64,000 nt of DNA, taken from Oscillospiraceae bacterium. Lineage in GTDB: Bacteria; Bacillota; Clostridia; Oscillospirales; Acutalibacteraceae. The notes under the pieces were generated by a model, which saw only the letters and a list, made by a program, of their open reading frames with translations, was not told the origin of the DNA and searched no databases. Of the stretch, positions 50,901 through 59,347 are shown one piece after another. The DNA is taken from positions 62,001 to 126,000 of the forward strand of contig SVQA01000002.1 of the NCBI GenBank assembly GCA_015065545.1, read 5' to 3'. Each line of letters starts with the position of its first letter. Within the stretch, counting starts at the first letter, position 1. A program made the translations under genes and the position numbers.

Positions 50901-52407
50901 CTCAGAAGAAAAAACTGAAATAAGCCTTTTGACAAAAGCAAAGGAAATTACAAACATCGATTTTGTAAATACATTGGAGTATCCGAAGGACTCTGCTGCA
51001 ATTGTGCTTTATAACACGGTATCACATCCCTTTGGCGAGGAGTACGAAATTCCCGAGAACATAACCTTTGATTATGATATTATGATTGAAACCGATTCTG
51101 ACGATGTGCGTATAATAACGGCGAGTCTGCATCCCAACGAGGTTAAGGTTATTACAGAGATTCCTCTGGGAGCAGAGGTTACGGTGTCAGAATCGGCAGG
51201 TAAAGGCTTTGTATCTGAAACAGACTCTCGTATGCAGAGTGTGGTTGCACAGGACGAGCTGAACTATGTGGTGGAGTTTAAGAACATCTATACTCCCGAG
51301 GCAGTAAGCCCCAAGGTTACTGTGAACGGCGAAAAGACTCTATACGGCAGAGATGATGCTTTGTGGCTTGAGGGCGACGAGTTTACATTTAAACTCCAGA
51401 AGCAGACAGAGGGCGTTTGGGTTGATATGGCCGAGGCAGTTGTATTAGGGGAGAACAGAAGCTTTGATTTCAGTGCTGTTTTGCAGTCAGAGGTATATAG
51501 TGAAGCAGGTGTTTACTCCTATAGAATCACAGAGGTCTTTGACGAAAATCCCTATAAGGGCATAACCTACGACAAAAGTATACATTGGTTTGACGTTTTT
51601 GTCGGTGATAAGGATATGGACGGTCAGTTTGAGATTGAGAATATAGTGCCCTATATGGGAACAACTGCCGAATTTGACGAAGAAACAGGAAGCTGGAAGA
51701 TAAACACATCGTTTACAAATACCTATGCTGTTGCAGGCAGTGATGCAGTAAGCGTTGTTGTGAAGAATAAGATTTTGAATTCCGACAATCCGGAAGAAAA
51801 CAAAGCTTTTTCTAAAGCAGGCTATGAATTCGGACTTTATCAGGGCGAGCGATTGATTACAATTTTGCCTGCTACCTCTGAAGCAGGAGAGACAATGGTA
51901 ACGCTCACTTATGGCGCTATGGATATGGGTAAGCATATTCACTATCAGCTTAAGCCTATAGTACCAAGAGATGCCGACGAAAATATAGATTACAGCAATC
52001 AGGTTTATAATATTGCCGTAGAGGTTCAGGACGATACAGAGGGCGGAGTTTTGGCTACCCTGACTGTTACAGAGGATAAAGAGGGTGCTGAGCCGGTCAG
52101 CGCTGACGAGGTTGCAGTAGAGTTCGTAAACTTTATAAAAGCACAGGATAAACCGCCTGCAGACGACCCGGACAACAATACCGCAAATACCGAGCCATCA
52201 ACTCCCACAGAGCCTGAAGTACCCACAATCCCCGAGGCAGAAAAGGATCCCGAATCATCAAAGGGTGATCCCGATAACTTAATAGATCCCAATGCGCCCC
52301 AGACGGGCTTTGCACAGGCATTGGATAATATGCTCTGGGGCTTGTTCCTTGTGGTGCTTGTTGTAAGTGTGTTTGGAATAATCTATACATCCCGCAGAAG
52401 AAAGTAA
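47917..52407 (+). CDS. Large wall-anchored VWA/pilin-like surface protein
   Basis: This is the longest gene here: 1496 residues. A signal peptide (about 1-35) precedes a von Willebrand A domain with the metal site DVSRS in VFVLDVSRSMGENV (near residue 122). The middle holds Thr/Glu-rich repeat-like domains. Near the C-terminus two Spy0128/FctA-type pilin domains are seen (GEKTLYGRDDALWLEGDEF and the segment from SDAVSVVVKNKIL). A Pro/Asp/Thr-rich wall spacer, a sortase motif APQTG, a membrane helix and RRRK end the protein. It is most likely an adhesin or tip pilin. No sortase or other pilin gene is adjacent. The start is ATG 47917 after GAGGAGG. Confidence 0.85.
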   Translation: MTAKKDIMKKALSLLLCCALCVCILPFVQLKETYATGQTDTRIVDPSTMDGWKNIFSRENMTTEYAGGIWTDKSVFISAEDFGGAIAMQNDKENFLVALSAIASEQSVTGYSQIPTDTVFVLDVSRSMGENVQDGDNNNNAVAELVDATNKAMATLLSANNNNRVGVVLYSGTYSPDVHADASNAMVLLPLGRYEQENNAFLEKDNHIFKVGEILRTAESIRVNASVTSEGSEVQQREREVFGGAFIQGGVYAALNEFLNVSDTEIFSGQFQSGTKRLPVMVLMADGVATSASTNYMGTEGSIGTSDMGDGSTPEDELSTAIPFATQLTCSYAKEKMKEHYGREPLFYTLGFNVKSTPVLDPENTTTDLHWQTYDVTETGSFMQLAVKSTWIASGWWGEGHWDEEYKTIQKSDYSLNKNYVDRYFYTDDDLPGAFGNITDEIMRKSLYYPTQVANGNIHHDGYVEFIDDIGQFMEVKKIHGILLGDVLFTGENVASNFIQGGGKLGSIDKPSNLGDELIRSVKARLGIAETKKAQELVRAAYISKQLHNDLVTGEWSNYIGWYADADGKFLGHGTRELKDCPDAAVFYNESYGFLGEVTDGHKNSDMMFVSVQVHTRIATGTSAVIFRIPASLLPVVSYDVTLTGESLKDPGDITLNIRDTVKKDTDNDGDFDEEVHASPLRLVFEVGLKDKINELNVSEVTGENYKYQKDGNYDFYVSRWNPEDINHGYPSVAENTVSFFTPSSDNGRYYYEENATVYRKTGEEYVAYTGEISPANANETFYREYAVFERINDNEQGNARMHLHYEEMSKEALAVAKSNTDTTWYVPKGTIHRMYRDHHIGKGGFTDETKTQVNSNDTNTLLYSHYLGVELTQDENGNISYYADVVHGNNGKMTIKQAQGVKISVEADVTLWGREDVFAFELLDESQLITEPLRLIKESTEGELTQSSVQFEEGKLEVHLSSGESAYLIDIPEGVQLIARELLGDNDYSVKSVNSEEKTEISLLTKAKEITNIDFVNTLEYPKDSAAIVLYNTVSHPFGEEYEIPENITFDYDIMIETDSDDVRIITASLHPNEVKVITEIPLGAEVTVSESAGKGFVSETDSRMQSVVAQDELNYVVEFKNIYTPEAVSPKVTVNGEKTLYGRDDALWLEGDEFTFKLQKQTEGVWVDMAEAVVLGENRSFDFSAVLQSEVYSEAGVYSYRITEVFDENPYKGITYDKSIHWFDVFVGDKDMDGQFEIENIVPYMGTTAEFDEETGSWKINTSFTNTYAVAGSDAVSVVVKNKILNSDNPEENKAFSKAGYEFGLYQGERLITILPATSEAGETMVTLTYGAMDMGKHIHYQLKPIVPRDADENIDYSNQVYNIAVEVQDDTEGGVLATLTVTEDKEGAEPVSADEVAVEFVNFIKAQDKPPADDPDNNTANTEPSTPTEPEVPTIPEAEKDPESSKGDPDNLIDPNAPQTGFAQALDNMLWGLFLVVLVVSVFGIIYTSRRRK

Positions 52408-52418
52408 TTTAAGTCTGC

Positions 52419-52453
52419 AAAACTCCTCGTTTTTTGACGGGGAGTTTTATTTT
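52419..52453 (+). terminator. Terminator after the surface protein gene
   Basis: Stem around AAACTCC/GGAGTTT (52420-52426 with 52441-52447) with a T-run following. Confidence 0.75.
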
Positions 52454-52583
52454 TTGCAGGTGCTTTGGCGTCCTATAAAATAAAACTGTTTTCATCCCTT
52501 GCTTTTATTCTCAAAAAGTGGTATTATATTAAATCATCCCGCAGTAAGTTCGGGACAAAATCCGTATTAAAAGGGTGAGTGCT

Positions 52584-53591
52584 ATGAATAGTCTTTTTGT
52601 TCCAAAAGATTATGTGCCAAAACTTAACAGCCACGACCTGCAGCTTGCAATCGATCAGGCAAAGCAAGCTTTTCAGAAGGAGTTTTCCAATGCTCTCAAT
52701 TTGCGTCGTGTTTCTGCGCCTTTGTTTGTAAGCAGTCTTTCGGGTATAAACGATAATCTGAGCGGCAAGGAGCGTCCCGTAAACTTTGATATTCCTGCAA
52801 TCGGTATTGAGGCAGAGATAGTTCATTCTCTTGCAAAGTGGAAGAGGGTTGCGTTGAAGCAGTACGGCTTTTCTCAGGCAGAGGGCATTATTACCGATAT
52901 GAATGCTATAAGACGCGATGAGGATTTGGACAATATCCACTCAATCTATGTTGACCAGTGGGACTGGGAAAAGATAATCAGTGCCGAGGACAGAAACGAG
53001 GAGTATCTTAAGGGTGTTGTAAAGCTTATTGTAAGTGCCGTTTGCAGTGTTAACCGCAAACTTCGGGAAAAATTCCCTGTACTCTCAACAGAAATCAAAG
53101 AGGAGGTTACCTTTGTAACTTCTCAGGAGCTTGAAGATTTATATCCCGAGCTTACTCCTGTAGAGAGAGAAAAAGCCTATACAAAAGAGCATAAGACGGT
53201 GTTTATTATGCAGATTGGCGATACACTCAAGTCAGGTATCTCTCACGGCAACCGTGCTCCCGACTATGACGATTGGACCTTAAACGGTGACATCCTTGTT
53301 TGGAACGATGTTCTGGAGTGTGCCTTTGAGCTTTCCTCTATGGGTATCCGAGTAGATAAGGATGCTATGGAAAGACAGCTCAAAAAAGCAGGCTGTGAGG
53401 ATAGAAGAAATCAGCCCTATCATCAGATGCTCTTAGGTGGAGAGCTGCCCCTCACAATTGGCGGCGGTATCGGACAGTCAAGGCTTTGTATGCTTCTTTT
53501 GGGTTGTGCTCACATTGGCGAGGTACAGTCATCTTTGTGGGATTGGGAAACTGTCCGTGAATGCAAGAAACATTCAATTCCCCTGCTTTAA
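52584..53591 (+). CDS. asnA: Aspartate-ammonia ligase (asparagine synthetase A)
   Basis: AsnA makes asparagine from aspartate, ammonia and ATP; it is related to class II tRNA synthetases. The 335 residues show FQKEFSNALNLRRVSAPLFV, GLNDNLSG-like SGINDNLSGKERPVNF, HSLAKWKRVALKQYGF, DQWDWEK and the C-terminal LPLTIGGGIGQSR. The start is ATG 52584; the GTG at 52575 is closer to the ribosome site and less likely. No T-box was seen in the short leader. Confidence 0.96.
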   Translation: MNSLFVPKDYVPKLNSHDLQLAIDQAKQAFQKEFSNALNLRRVSAPLFVSSLSGINDNLSGKERPVNFDIPAIGIEAEIVHSLAKWKRVALKQYGFSQAEGIITDMNAIRRDEDLDNIHSIYVDQWDWEKIISAEDRNEEYLKGVVKLIVSAVCSVNRKLREKFPVLSTEIKEEVTFVTSQELEDLYPELTPVEREKAYTKEHKTVFIMQIGDTLKSGISHGNRAPDYDDWTLNGDILVWNDVLECAFELSSMGIRVDKDAMERQLKKAGCEDRRNQPYHQMLLGGELPLTIGGGIGQSRLCMLLLGCAHIGEVQSSLWDWETVRECKKHSIPLL

Positions 53592-53612
53592 AAAAATATT
53601 GAATTTTTTTCG

Positions 53613-53642
53613 AGAAGGTGCTTAATTTGCACCTTCTTTTTT
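53613..53642 (+). terminator. Terminator after asnA
   Basis: A perfect 9-bp stem (53613-53621 with 53629-53637) with a 7-nt loop and T-run. Confidence 0.87.
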
Positions 53643-53884
53643 GTTGCGATAAAAATAAATAGCAAACAGCTTTCCTTTGTGCAAGGAAGTCGTTTTGCCT
53701 TGTTGGTTATTCGATAATCAAACAGAAACGCTTGTGATAAAATTTTGTTAAAACTGCACAATCGCCATAACTTTTTTTCAGTAATAAATGAGAGTGAAAT
53801 TAAATTGAGTGTATGATAAAATAATAATGTGTGGCAGTATGCGAAAAATTCACACATTCAGCATAATAAAAGAGTGGAGATACC

Positions 53885-55603
53885 ATGAGATTCAAAAAGC
53901 TTTTATCACTTTTAATCGTGTTTCTGATTTCTGTGGTTTATCCTCTTTCTGTAACTGCGGTTGAGGTTTGTGATGACCTTGAACTTGCTTCGGTGGGAGG
54001 AGGAAACCTTGCCGAAGTAGGAACAAATATTGATATTATTGAGAAGTATGTGGACGATGTAGATGCTTTCAAGGATTATATTATAAAAGAAGCTATGGCT
54101 TTCAATGAAACCATCTATATCGGTGACTTTAATATTCCGATGGTAGAGGAAGCATATACTGCAATTGCATACTATCTTTGCAAAGATGTTCCTTATGTTT
54201 TTCACGTGGGTGCAGTTGGATATACGGTTCAGAAAAACACACTTATGAATATGAACGTGGAGTATCTTTATACCAAAGAGGAATATAACAAGATGTATGC
54301 CGAGTGCGAAGCAGCAGCGGATGAGATGCTTGCCGATATTAAAGAAGCAACCCATCTGACCGAAACGGAAAAGGCTCTGCTTGTTCACGACAGACTTGCC
54401 CTGCGCTGCAGATACGACAATGAGCTTGTCCACGAAAATAAATTCGATATTTACGGAGCGCTTATCGGCGGTTATGCAGTTTGCGAGGGTTACACAAAAG
54501 CCTATATTTATCTTCTTGATAAAGTAGGTATCAAAAGCGAAATCTGTGCCTCTGATGAGTTGAAGCATTCTTGGAATATAGTTTACATTGACGGAGTTCC
54601 ATATCACGTTGATGTAACCTGGGACGATATTATTAGCCTTGCAGGTGAGGTTTATCACGATAACTTCCTTGTTTCGTCAGAGGCGTTGTACGAGGGTGGC
54701 TCGGAGATTTTTGAAAACGGTCATGTAGCCGATGATTACAATACAACACCTACAGACACAAGGTACGATGATTCCTTCTGGAGACACTCTTATTCTGCGT
54801 TCCAGCTTCTTGACGGAGAGCTTTACTATGTAGACAGCACCAGATGTACAATCAACAAATATACTCCCGAAGGCAACGAGGAGCTTTACAAGTGCAGAAC
54901 AAGATGGAATAAATACTGGAATCTTTACTGCAGAATTTCCAGTGACGGAGAAACCCTTTTCTACAATACAAATACAGGTATATTTGAATTTGATAAAGAC
55001 ACCCTGATTTCAACACAGATTTTTGAGCCGGAAGAGATAAAATCCGGTTTGGAGATTTATGGCTTTGAGTACAAGAACGGCTACCTTATTTGTGACCTTT
55101 CTGCAACAAATAATTACTACAACGCAGAGGTTATAAGGATAGATAAGCTCTATGAAAAAGGTACACAGGAGGTTACCAGGGTGCCTGTTTCCATAGGACT
55201 TATCACACCTTTCAGCGTGGTTTACTGCCCGGTCGGAAGCACTATCGACCCCACACTTATGCAGTTGGATATTACCTATGCAGACGGCTCGCAGAAAACA
55301 GTCAACGAAGGTTTTACTGTGGGCGAATTTGATAGCAGTGCTCCCGGTAAGAAAACAGTGTATATTACTTGGCAGGGAATTATTACAAGCTTTGAAATTA
55401 ATGTTTATGCCATGGGTGATGCAAATTCCGACGGTAAGCTCAGCGTAGCGGATGCAACCCTGATACAGAAGCATCTTGCAGGAATGAACGATCTTTCGGA
55501 TATGCAGAAGGCGGCTGCCGAGGTTACGGGTGATATGAAACTCAGCGTTTCCGACGCAACCAAGATACAGAAATATCTGGCAGGTATTGTACAGAATATG
55601 TAA
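53885..55603 (+). CDS. Secreted transglutaminase-like protein with Ig-like domain and dockerin
   Basis: The 572-residue protein has a signal peptide (about 1-26, ending SVTAVEV). A transglutaminase-like domain follows, with Cys in YAVCEGYTKAY (near residue 200), His in KHSWNIV (near 228) and Asp in HVDVTWDD (near 243). A beta-rich region and a Big/Ig-like domain (about 435-510) follow. The last 60 residues are a type I dockerin with two Ca-binding repeats (DANSDGKLSVADATLIQKHL and GDMKLSVSDATKIQKYL). The dockerin implies attachment to a cohesin scaffold. The role may be proteolysis or cross-linking. Confidence 0.88.
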   Translation: MRFKKLLSLLIVFLISVVYPLSVTAVEVCDDLELASVGGGNLAEVGTNIDIIEKYVDDVDAFKDYIIKEAMAFNETIYIGDFNIPMVEEAYTAIAYYLCKDVPYVFHVGAVGYTVQKNTLMNMNVEYLYTKEEYNKMYAECEAAADEMLADIKEATHLTETEKALLVHDRLALRCRYDNELVHENKFDIYGALIGGYAVCEGYTKAYIYLLDKVGIKSEICASDELKHSWNIVYIDGVPYHVDVTWDDIISLAGEVYHDNFLVSSEALYEGGSEIFENGHVADDYNTTPTDTRYDDSFWRHSYSAFQLLDGELYYVDSTRCTINKYTPEGNEELYKCRTRWNKYWNLYCRISSDGETLFYNTNTGIFEFDKDTLISTQIFEPEEIKSGLEIYGFEYKNGYLICDLSATNNYYNAEVIRIDKLYEKGTQEVTRVPVSIGLITPFSVVYCPVGSTIDPTLMQLDITYADGSQKTVNEGFTVGEFDSSAPGKKTVYITWQGIITSFEINVYAMGDANSDGKLSVADATLIQKHLAGMNDLSDMQKAAAEVTGDMKLSVSDATKIQKYLAGIVQNM

Positions 55604-55608
55604 TCACT

Positions 55609-55641
55609 AAACGGACACTCATAAAGCAGTGTCCGTTTTTG
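55609..55641 (+). terminator. Terminator after the dockerin gene
   Basis: A perfect 11-bp stem (55609-55619 with 55628-55638) followed by a T-run. Confidence 0.88.
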
Positions 55642-55645
55642 TTTG

Positions 55646-55674
55646 TTGAAAAGGATTAATCTGAATGATATAAT
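55646..55674 (+). promoter_or_regulatory. Promoter of the HTH-VWA pair
   Basis: TTGAAA (55646-55651) and TATAAT (55669-55674) are separated by 17 bp, 24 bp upstream of the HTH-like gene. A GAGGTGGGG run lies just before its ATG. Confidence 0.7.
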
Positions 55675-55697
55675 ATTCAATAAGAGGTGGGGTCTGT

Positions 55698-56246
55698 ATG
55701 ATAAATGAAAAGCTTTTTGCAGAAATAAAGCGGTATATTGACGAAAACTTTACTGAAATCACAGAAGAAAAAATCAGGCGGGTTGGGTACCTGCGAAAAG
55801 CGTCTGTCTGTAAAGCAAAAAGACTTGTGAAAGAGACATGCGTTGAGTGTAGTATGCCCTGTGTTCCTGTAGAAGAAACTGCTCTTGAAGATTTGGTAAA
55901 TAACCTTGACGAAAGCTTTTCACAAATGTTATTGCGAAAAATAGACGAAAAAGGGATTAAAGATTCCGAATGTTACAAAAGGGCGAATGTGGACAGAAAG
56001 CTTTTTTCGAAGATAAGAAATAATGTAAACTATAAGCCATCAAAAACAACGGCAGTTGCCTTTGCGATTGCTCTTTGCTTTTCTCTTGAAGAAACTGAGG
56101 AACTACTCAAAAAAGCAGGCTATGCTCTTTCTCACAGCAGTAAATTTGACATTATCATCGAGTATTTTATTATTCATGGCAGATATGATATATTCGAGAT
56201 AAATGAAGCACTTTTTGCCTTTGATCAATGCCTTTTGGGTGGATAA
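55698..56246 (+). CDS. HTH-like (XRE-type) protein paired with a VWA gene
   Basis: This is a 182-residue protein. The N-terminal 60 residues include a helical segment and four Cys in or near [18 protein letters not shown] (about 38-55), which could bind a metal. The C-terminal half (from about residue 75) resembles an XRE-type helix-turn-helix: [64 protein letters not shown]. Such C-termini are found beside VWA proteins in other gut Firmicutes, as far as I recall. The function is unknown; a regulator or adaptor of the next gene is likely. Confidence 0.65.
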   Translation: MINEKLFAEIKRYIDENFTEITEEKIRRVGYLRKASVCKAKRLVKETCVECSMPCVPVEETALEDLVNNLDESFSQMLLRKIDEKGIKDSECYKRANVDRKLFSKIRNNVNYKPSKTTAVAFAIALCFSLEETEELLKKAGYALSHSSKFDIIIEYFIIHGRYDIFEINEALFAFDQCLLGG

Positions 56247-56360
56247 GTCAAAAGAAAATGTCGCCTCAGAAGCGACCAATGGCTTTGAAAAAGCATTTAT
56301 AATGTGGTTGTAAGGTTAAGATTACCTTGCAATCACATTGCTTTTTTGGAGGGAAATATT

Positions 56361-57017
56361 ATGAAGAACAACTTGACAGAACTGGTTTTTATCCTTGACA
56401 AAAGCGGCTCAATGTCCGGGCTTGAGGGTGACACTATCGGGGGATTTAATTCCATGATTGAAAGACAGAAAAAGCAGGAAGGAGAATGCTTTGTATCAAC
56501 GCTGCTTTTTGACACTGAGGTTAAGGTTATCCACGACAGAGAAAAACTTAAAGAAGTACGAAAAATAACAGATGGTGACTATGTTGTGGGTGGCTGCACC
56601 GCACTGCTTGATGCTGTAGGCAGTGCAATAAGCCATATTGAAAATATCCATAAGTATGCAAGATCAGAGGATGTGCCCAAGCGCACTATGTTTGTTATTA
56701 CCACCGACGGATACGAAAATGCAAGCAAGGAATACAGTTTTAAAACCGTAAAGGAAATGATAGGACGAAAACGAAAGGAAAAAGGATGGGAATTTATCTT
56801 TATCGGGGCAAATATTGATGTGGCAGAAACCGCAGAGAATTTGGGCATTGCCAAAGAACAGGCTGTAAACTACCACGCAGATAAAAAGGGTACCGGAGTG
56901 GTCTATGATGCAGTGGAAAAGGCGGTGGCTTGTGTGCGCAGCAGACGTCCTCTTGAAGCTTCCTGCTGGAGTGAAGAGCTCCGAAAGGACTTTAAAGCAA
57001 GAGAAAAAAATACATGA
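56361..57017 (+). CDS. Small cytoplasmic VWA-domain protein
   Basis: The 218 residues form a single von Willebrand A domain: the metal-site motif DKSGSMSG near the N-terminus, a Thr in GGCTALLDAVGSAISHI, and Asp in FVITTDGYENASKEYS. Thus all three parts of the MIDAS site are present. No signal peptide or membrane helix is seen, so it is cytoplasmic. The start is ATG 56361 after GGAGGG; upstream in-frame codons to 56304 are rejected. It follows the HTH-like gene by 114 bp and is probably its functional partner. Confidence 0.8.
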   Translation: MKNNLTELVFILDKSGSMSGLEGDTIGGFNSMIERQKKQEGECFVSTLLFDTEVKVIHDREKLKEVRKITDGDYVVGGCTALLDAVGSAISHIENIHKYARSEDVPKRTMFVITTDGYENASKEYSFKTVKEMIGRKRKEKGWEFIFIGANIDVAETAENLGIAKEQAVNYHADKKGTGVVYDAVEKAVACVRSRRPLEASCWSEELRKDFKAREKNT

Positions 57018-57023
57018 AAATAC

Positions 57024-57058
57024 AAAACGGACACATCTTTTGATGTGTCCGTTTTTAC
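57024..57058. terminator. Bidirectional terminator between convergent genes
   Basis: A perfect 14-bp stem (57024-57037 with 57042-57055) with A/T-runs on both sides. It ends both the VWA gene and the convergent superoxide reductase gene. Confidence 0.9.
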
Positions 57059-57066
57059 TTTGTGCT

Positions 57067-57447
57067 TTAAATATCTGCTTTCCAGAGGCCGTGAAGGTTG
57101 CAGTATTCGTAAACTGCAACGGGCTTTTCGTCGCAAAGTGCAAAAACTGCCTCGGGTGCGTCGGCAGGGGTGAGTGCTTTTCTCTGTCCGCCCTTGTCGG
57201 TCTGCAGGTAAATCCACTGGATGTAGTGTTCCTCGGTCATGGGGTGAGTAACCTCGCCAACCTTTACCTTAACCAGATTATCCTCCAGGGTTACAACCGG
57301 AACGTGCTTCTCAAGTGCCGCATCAACAGTGCCGGGAATAAGCTCGGTCATATTCTGACCGCAACATTTCATAGGTACACCGGAAGACTGAATTACGCCC
57401 ACGATGTTTTTGCAATGCTCACAAATAAAAAATCTTGTTTCGTTCAT
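57067..57447 (-). CDS. dfx: Superoxide reductase (desulfoferrodoxin)
   Basis: This enzyme reduces superoxide to hydrogen peroxide in anaerobes. The 126 residues have an N-terminal desulforedoxin domain with Cys at 9, 12, 28 and 29 (CEHCKN, KCCGQNM). The catalytic iron site follows, with His in EKHVPV, THPMTEEHYIQWI and the Cys-His pair in EYCNLHGLWK. It lies 38 bp downstream of the flavodiiron gene, with GGAGGAAAG before its start, so the two are probably co-transcribed. Confidence 0.95.
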   Translation of the reverse strand: MNETRFFICEHCKNIVGVIQSSGVPMKCCGQNMTELIPGTVDAALEKHVPVVTLEDNLVKVKVGEVTHPMTEEHYIQWIYLQTDKGGQRKALTPADAPEAVFALCDEKPVAVYEYCNLHGLWKADI

Positions 57448-57485
57448 AATCTTTCCTCCAATAAATATAGTATATTCTCAAAATC

Positions 57486-59276
57486 TTATTTTATTTCTTC
57501 AAAATCTGCTGCACCGTGTTTGCACAGAGGACAGATGAAATCCTCGGGCAGAGTGTCGCCCTCGTAGATATATCCGCAGATTTTGCACACATAGCCTTTT
57601 TTGCCTTCTGTCTGGGGTTTAGGTTTAACATTCTCCTGATAATAGGTGTATGTCATTGTTTCTTTATCGGAAAGCACACGTGCCTCGGTAATTTCGCAGA
57701 TAAACATTCCGTGAGTGTCAAGGTCAACATACTGTACAACCTTTAAAGACATAAAGGAATTGATGTATCTCTGCAGGAATGCCAGACCGTTATCAGAGCG
57801 GAGAGGTTCCTCGTTTGCAAATTTGTCGGTGTTTCTGCCGCTTTCAAAACCAAATCGCTCAAAGAGAGAGAACGGAGCATCGGTAGAGAGGCAGTTTACA
57901 TTCATTATGCCTGTCTGCTTAATAATGTGATGAGAGTAATTCTCTTTGTTGATAGTAACTGCTATGCGGTTGGGAGTGTTTGTAACCTGTGTAACTGTGT
58001 TTACAATAAGACCGTTGTCCTTTTTGCCGTCGTTAGAGGTTACAACGTACAGACCGTAGCCGATGTTAAAGAGTGCAGAAAGGTCGTTTTTGTCAGCGGT
58101 ATCGCTGTGCTGTGCAAGATAATCCTTACAAAGCTCCCCTGCAAGAGTATCGAGAGCCTCTTTACTTTCGTCAGAAAGAGCAGAGAGAATGCTCACGGTG
58201 GTGTCTGCAAAGGTGAGGTTTTTGCTTTTTTCAAACATACCCTTCATAACCTTTGCGGCGGTGGGTGCCCAGCTTCCGTTTTCAATGAAAGCAACTGTGC
58301 GATTCTGGAAGTTACGCTCTGTAAGGTGGTTTATAAACTCACGCATAAAGGGGAATATCTCGGAGTTGTAGGTGGTTGTTGCAAGGACTAATTTACTGTA
58401 TCTGAAGGCATCCTCTACTGCTTCTGCCATATCGCAGCGGGCAAGGTCGTTGAGGACAACCCTGGGACAGCCGTTTGCCTTAAGCTTTTCTGCAAGTCGA
58501 TTTACAGCCTTCTTGGTGTTTCCGTAAACAGAGGTGTACGCTATTACAATGCCTTCCTCCTCAACCTGATAAGAAGACCATATATCGTAAAGGTTAATGT
58601 AATAACCGAGATTTTCAGAGAGTACAGGTCCGTGGAGAGGACAGATGATTTCAATTTGAAGGCTTGCGGCTTTTTTCAGAAGATTCTGTACCTGTACACC
58701 GTATTTTCCTACAATGCCGATGTAGTAGCGTCTTGCTTCGCAAGCCCAATCTTCCTCTACGTCAAGAGCACCGAATTTACCAAATCCGTCTGCAGAGAAG
58801 AGTACCTTGTCTTTTGTGTCGTAGGTAACGATTACCTCGGGCCAATGCACCATTGGAGCACCTACAAAAGCAAGCTCATGGCTTCCGAGATTTAAGGTGT
58901 CACCTTCGCCTACGACTACCTGCTTGTCCGAAAAATCAGTGCCAAAAAAGTTTTTCATCATCTGAAAAGCTTTTTTAGAGGATACGATTTTGGCATCGGG
59001 ATATGTTTTTACAAACTGCATAATGTTTGCAGAGTGATCGGGTTCCATGTGCTGAACGATGAGGTAGTCGGGGGTTCTGCCGTCGAGGGTATTCTGAAGG
59101 TTATCCAGCCATTCGTGAGTAAAGCCTGCGTCCACAGTATCCATAACTGCAATCTTTTCGTCAAGGATAAGGTAGGAGTTGTAAGACATTCCGTTAGGAA
59201 CGATATATTGTCCTTCAAAAAGATCAACCTTGTGGTCGTTTACACCGATATATTTTATATCCTTTGTAATAAACAA
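57486..59276 (-). CDS. Four-module flavodiiron protein (diiron-flavodoxin-flavin reductase-rubredoxin)
   Basis: Flavodiiron proteins reduce O2 or NO to water or N2O. The 596 residues comprise a metallo-beta-lactamase diiron domain (ligands in HMEPDHS, MVHWPEV, SADGFGK and LHGPVL, all present), a flavodoxin domain (AYTSVYGNTKKAV), a flavin-reductase domain (about 400-540) and a C-terminal rubredoxin (CKICGYIYEG and ICPLCKHGA). This joins modules that in simpler systems are separate proteins, so it may accept electrons directly from NAD(P)H. The start is TTG 59276, about 8 bp after AAAGAGG; GTG 59285 overlaps that box. Cotranscription with dfx is likely. Confidence 0.92.
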   Translation of the reverse strand: MFITKDIKYIGVNDHKVDLFEGQYIVPNGMSYNSYLILDEKIAVMDTVDAGFTHEWLDNLQNTLDGRTPDYLIVQHMEPDHSANIMQFVKTYPDAKIVSSKKAFQMMKNFFGTDFSDKQVVVGEGDTLNLGSHELAFVGAPMVHWPEVIVTYDTKDKVLFSADGFGKFGALDVEEDWACEARRYYIGIVGKYGVQVQNLLKKAASLQIEIICPLHGPVLSENLGYYINLYDIWSSYQVEEEGIVIAYTSVYGNTKKAVNRLAEKLKANGCPRVVLNDLARCDMAEAVEDAFRYSKLVLATTTYNSEIFPFMREFINHLTERNFQNRTVAFIENGSWAPTAAKVMKGMFEKSKNLTFADTTVSILSALSDESKEALDTLAGELCKDYLAQHSDTADKNDLSALFNIGYGLYVVTSNDGKKDNGLIVNTVTQVTNTPNRIAVTINKENYSHHIIKQTGIMNVNCLSTDAPFSLFERFGFESGRNTDKFANEEPLRSDNGLAFLQRYINSFMSLKVVQYVDLDTHGMFICEITEARVLSDKETMTYTYYQENVKPKPQTEGKKGYVCKICGYIYEGDTLPEDFICPLCKHGAADFEEIK

Positions 59277-59347
59277 GTTAAGCACCTCTTTATTTAGTAT
59301 TGTTTATATATTGATTTTAATTCAAATCTTTGGAAAAATCTACCCTT

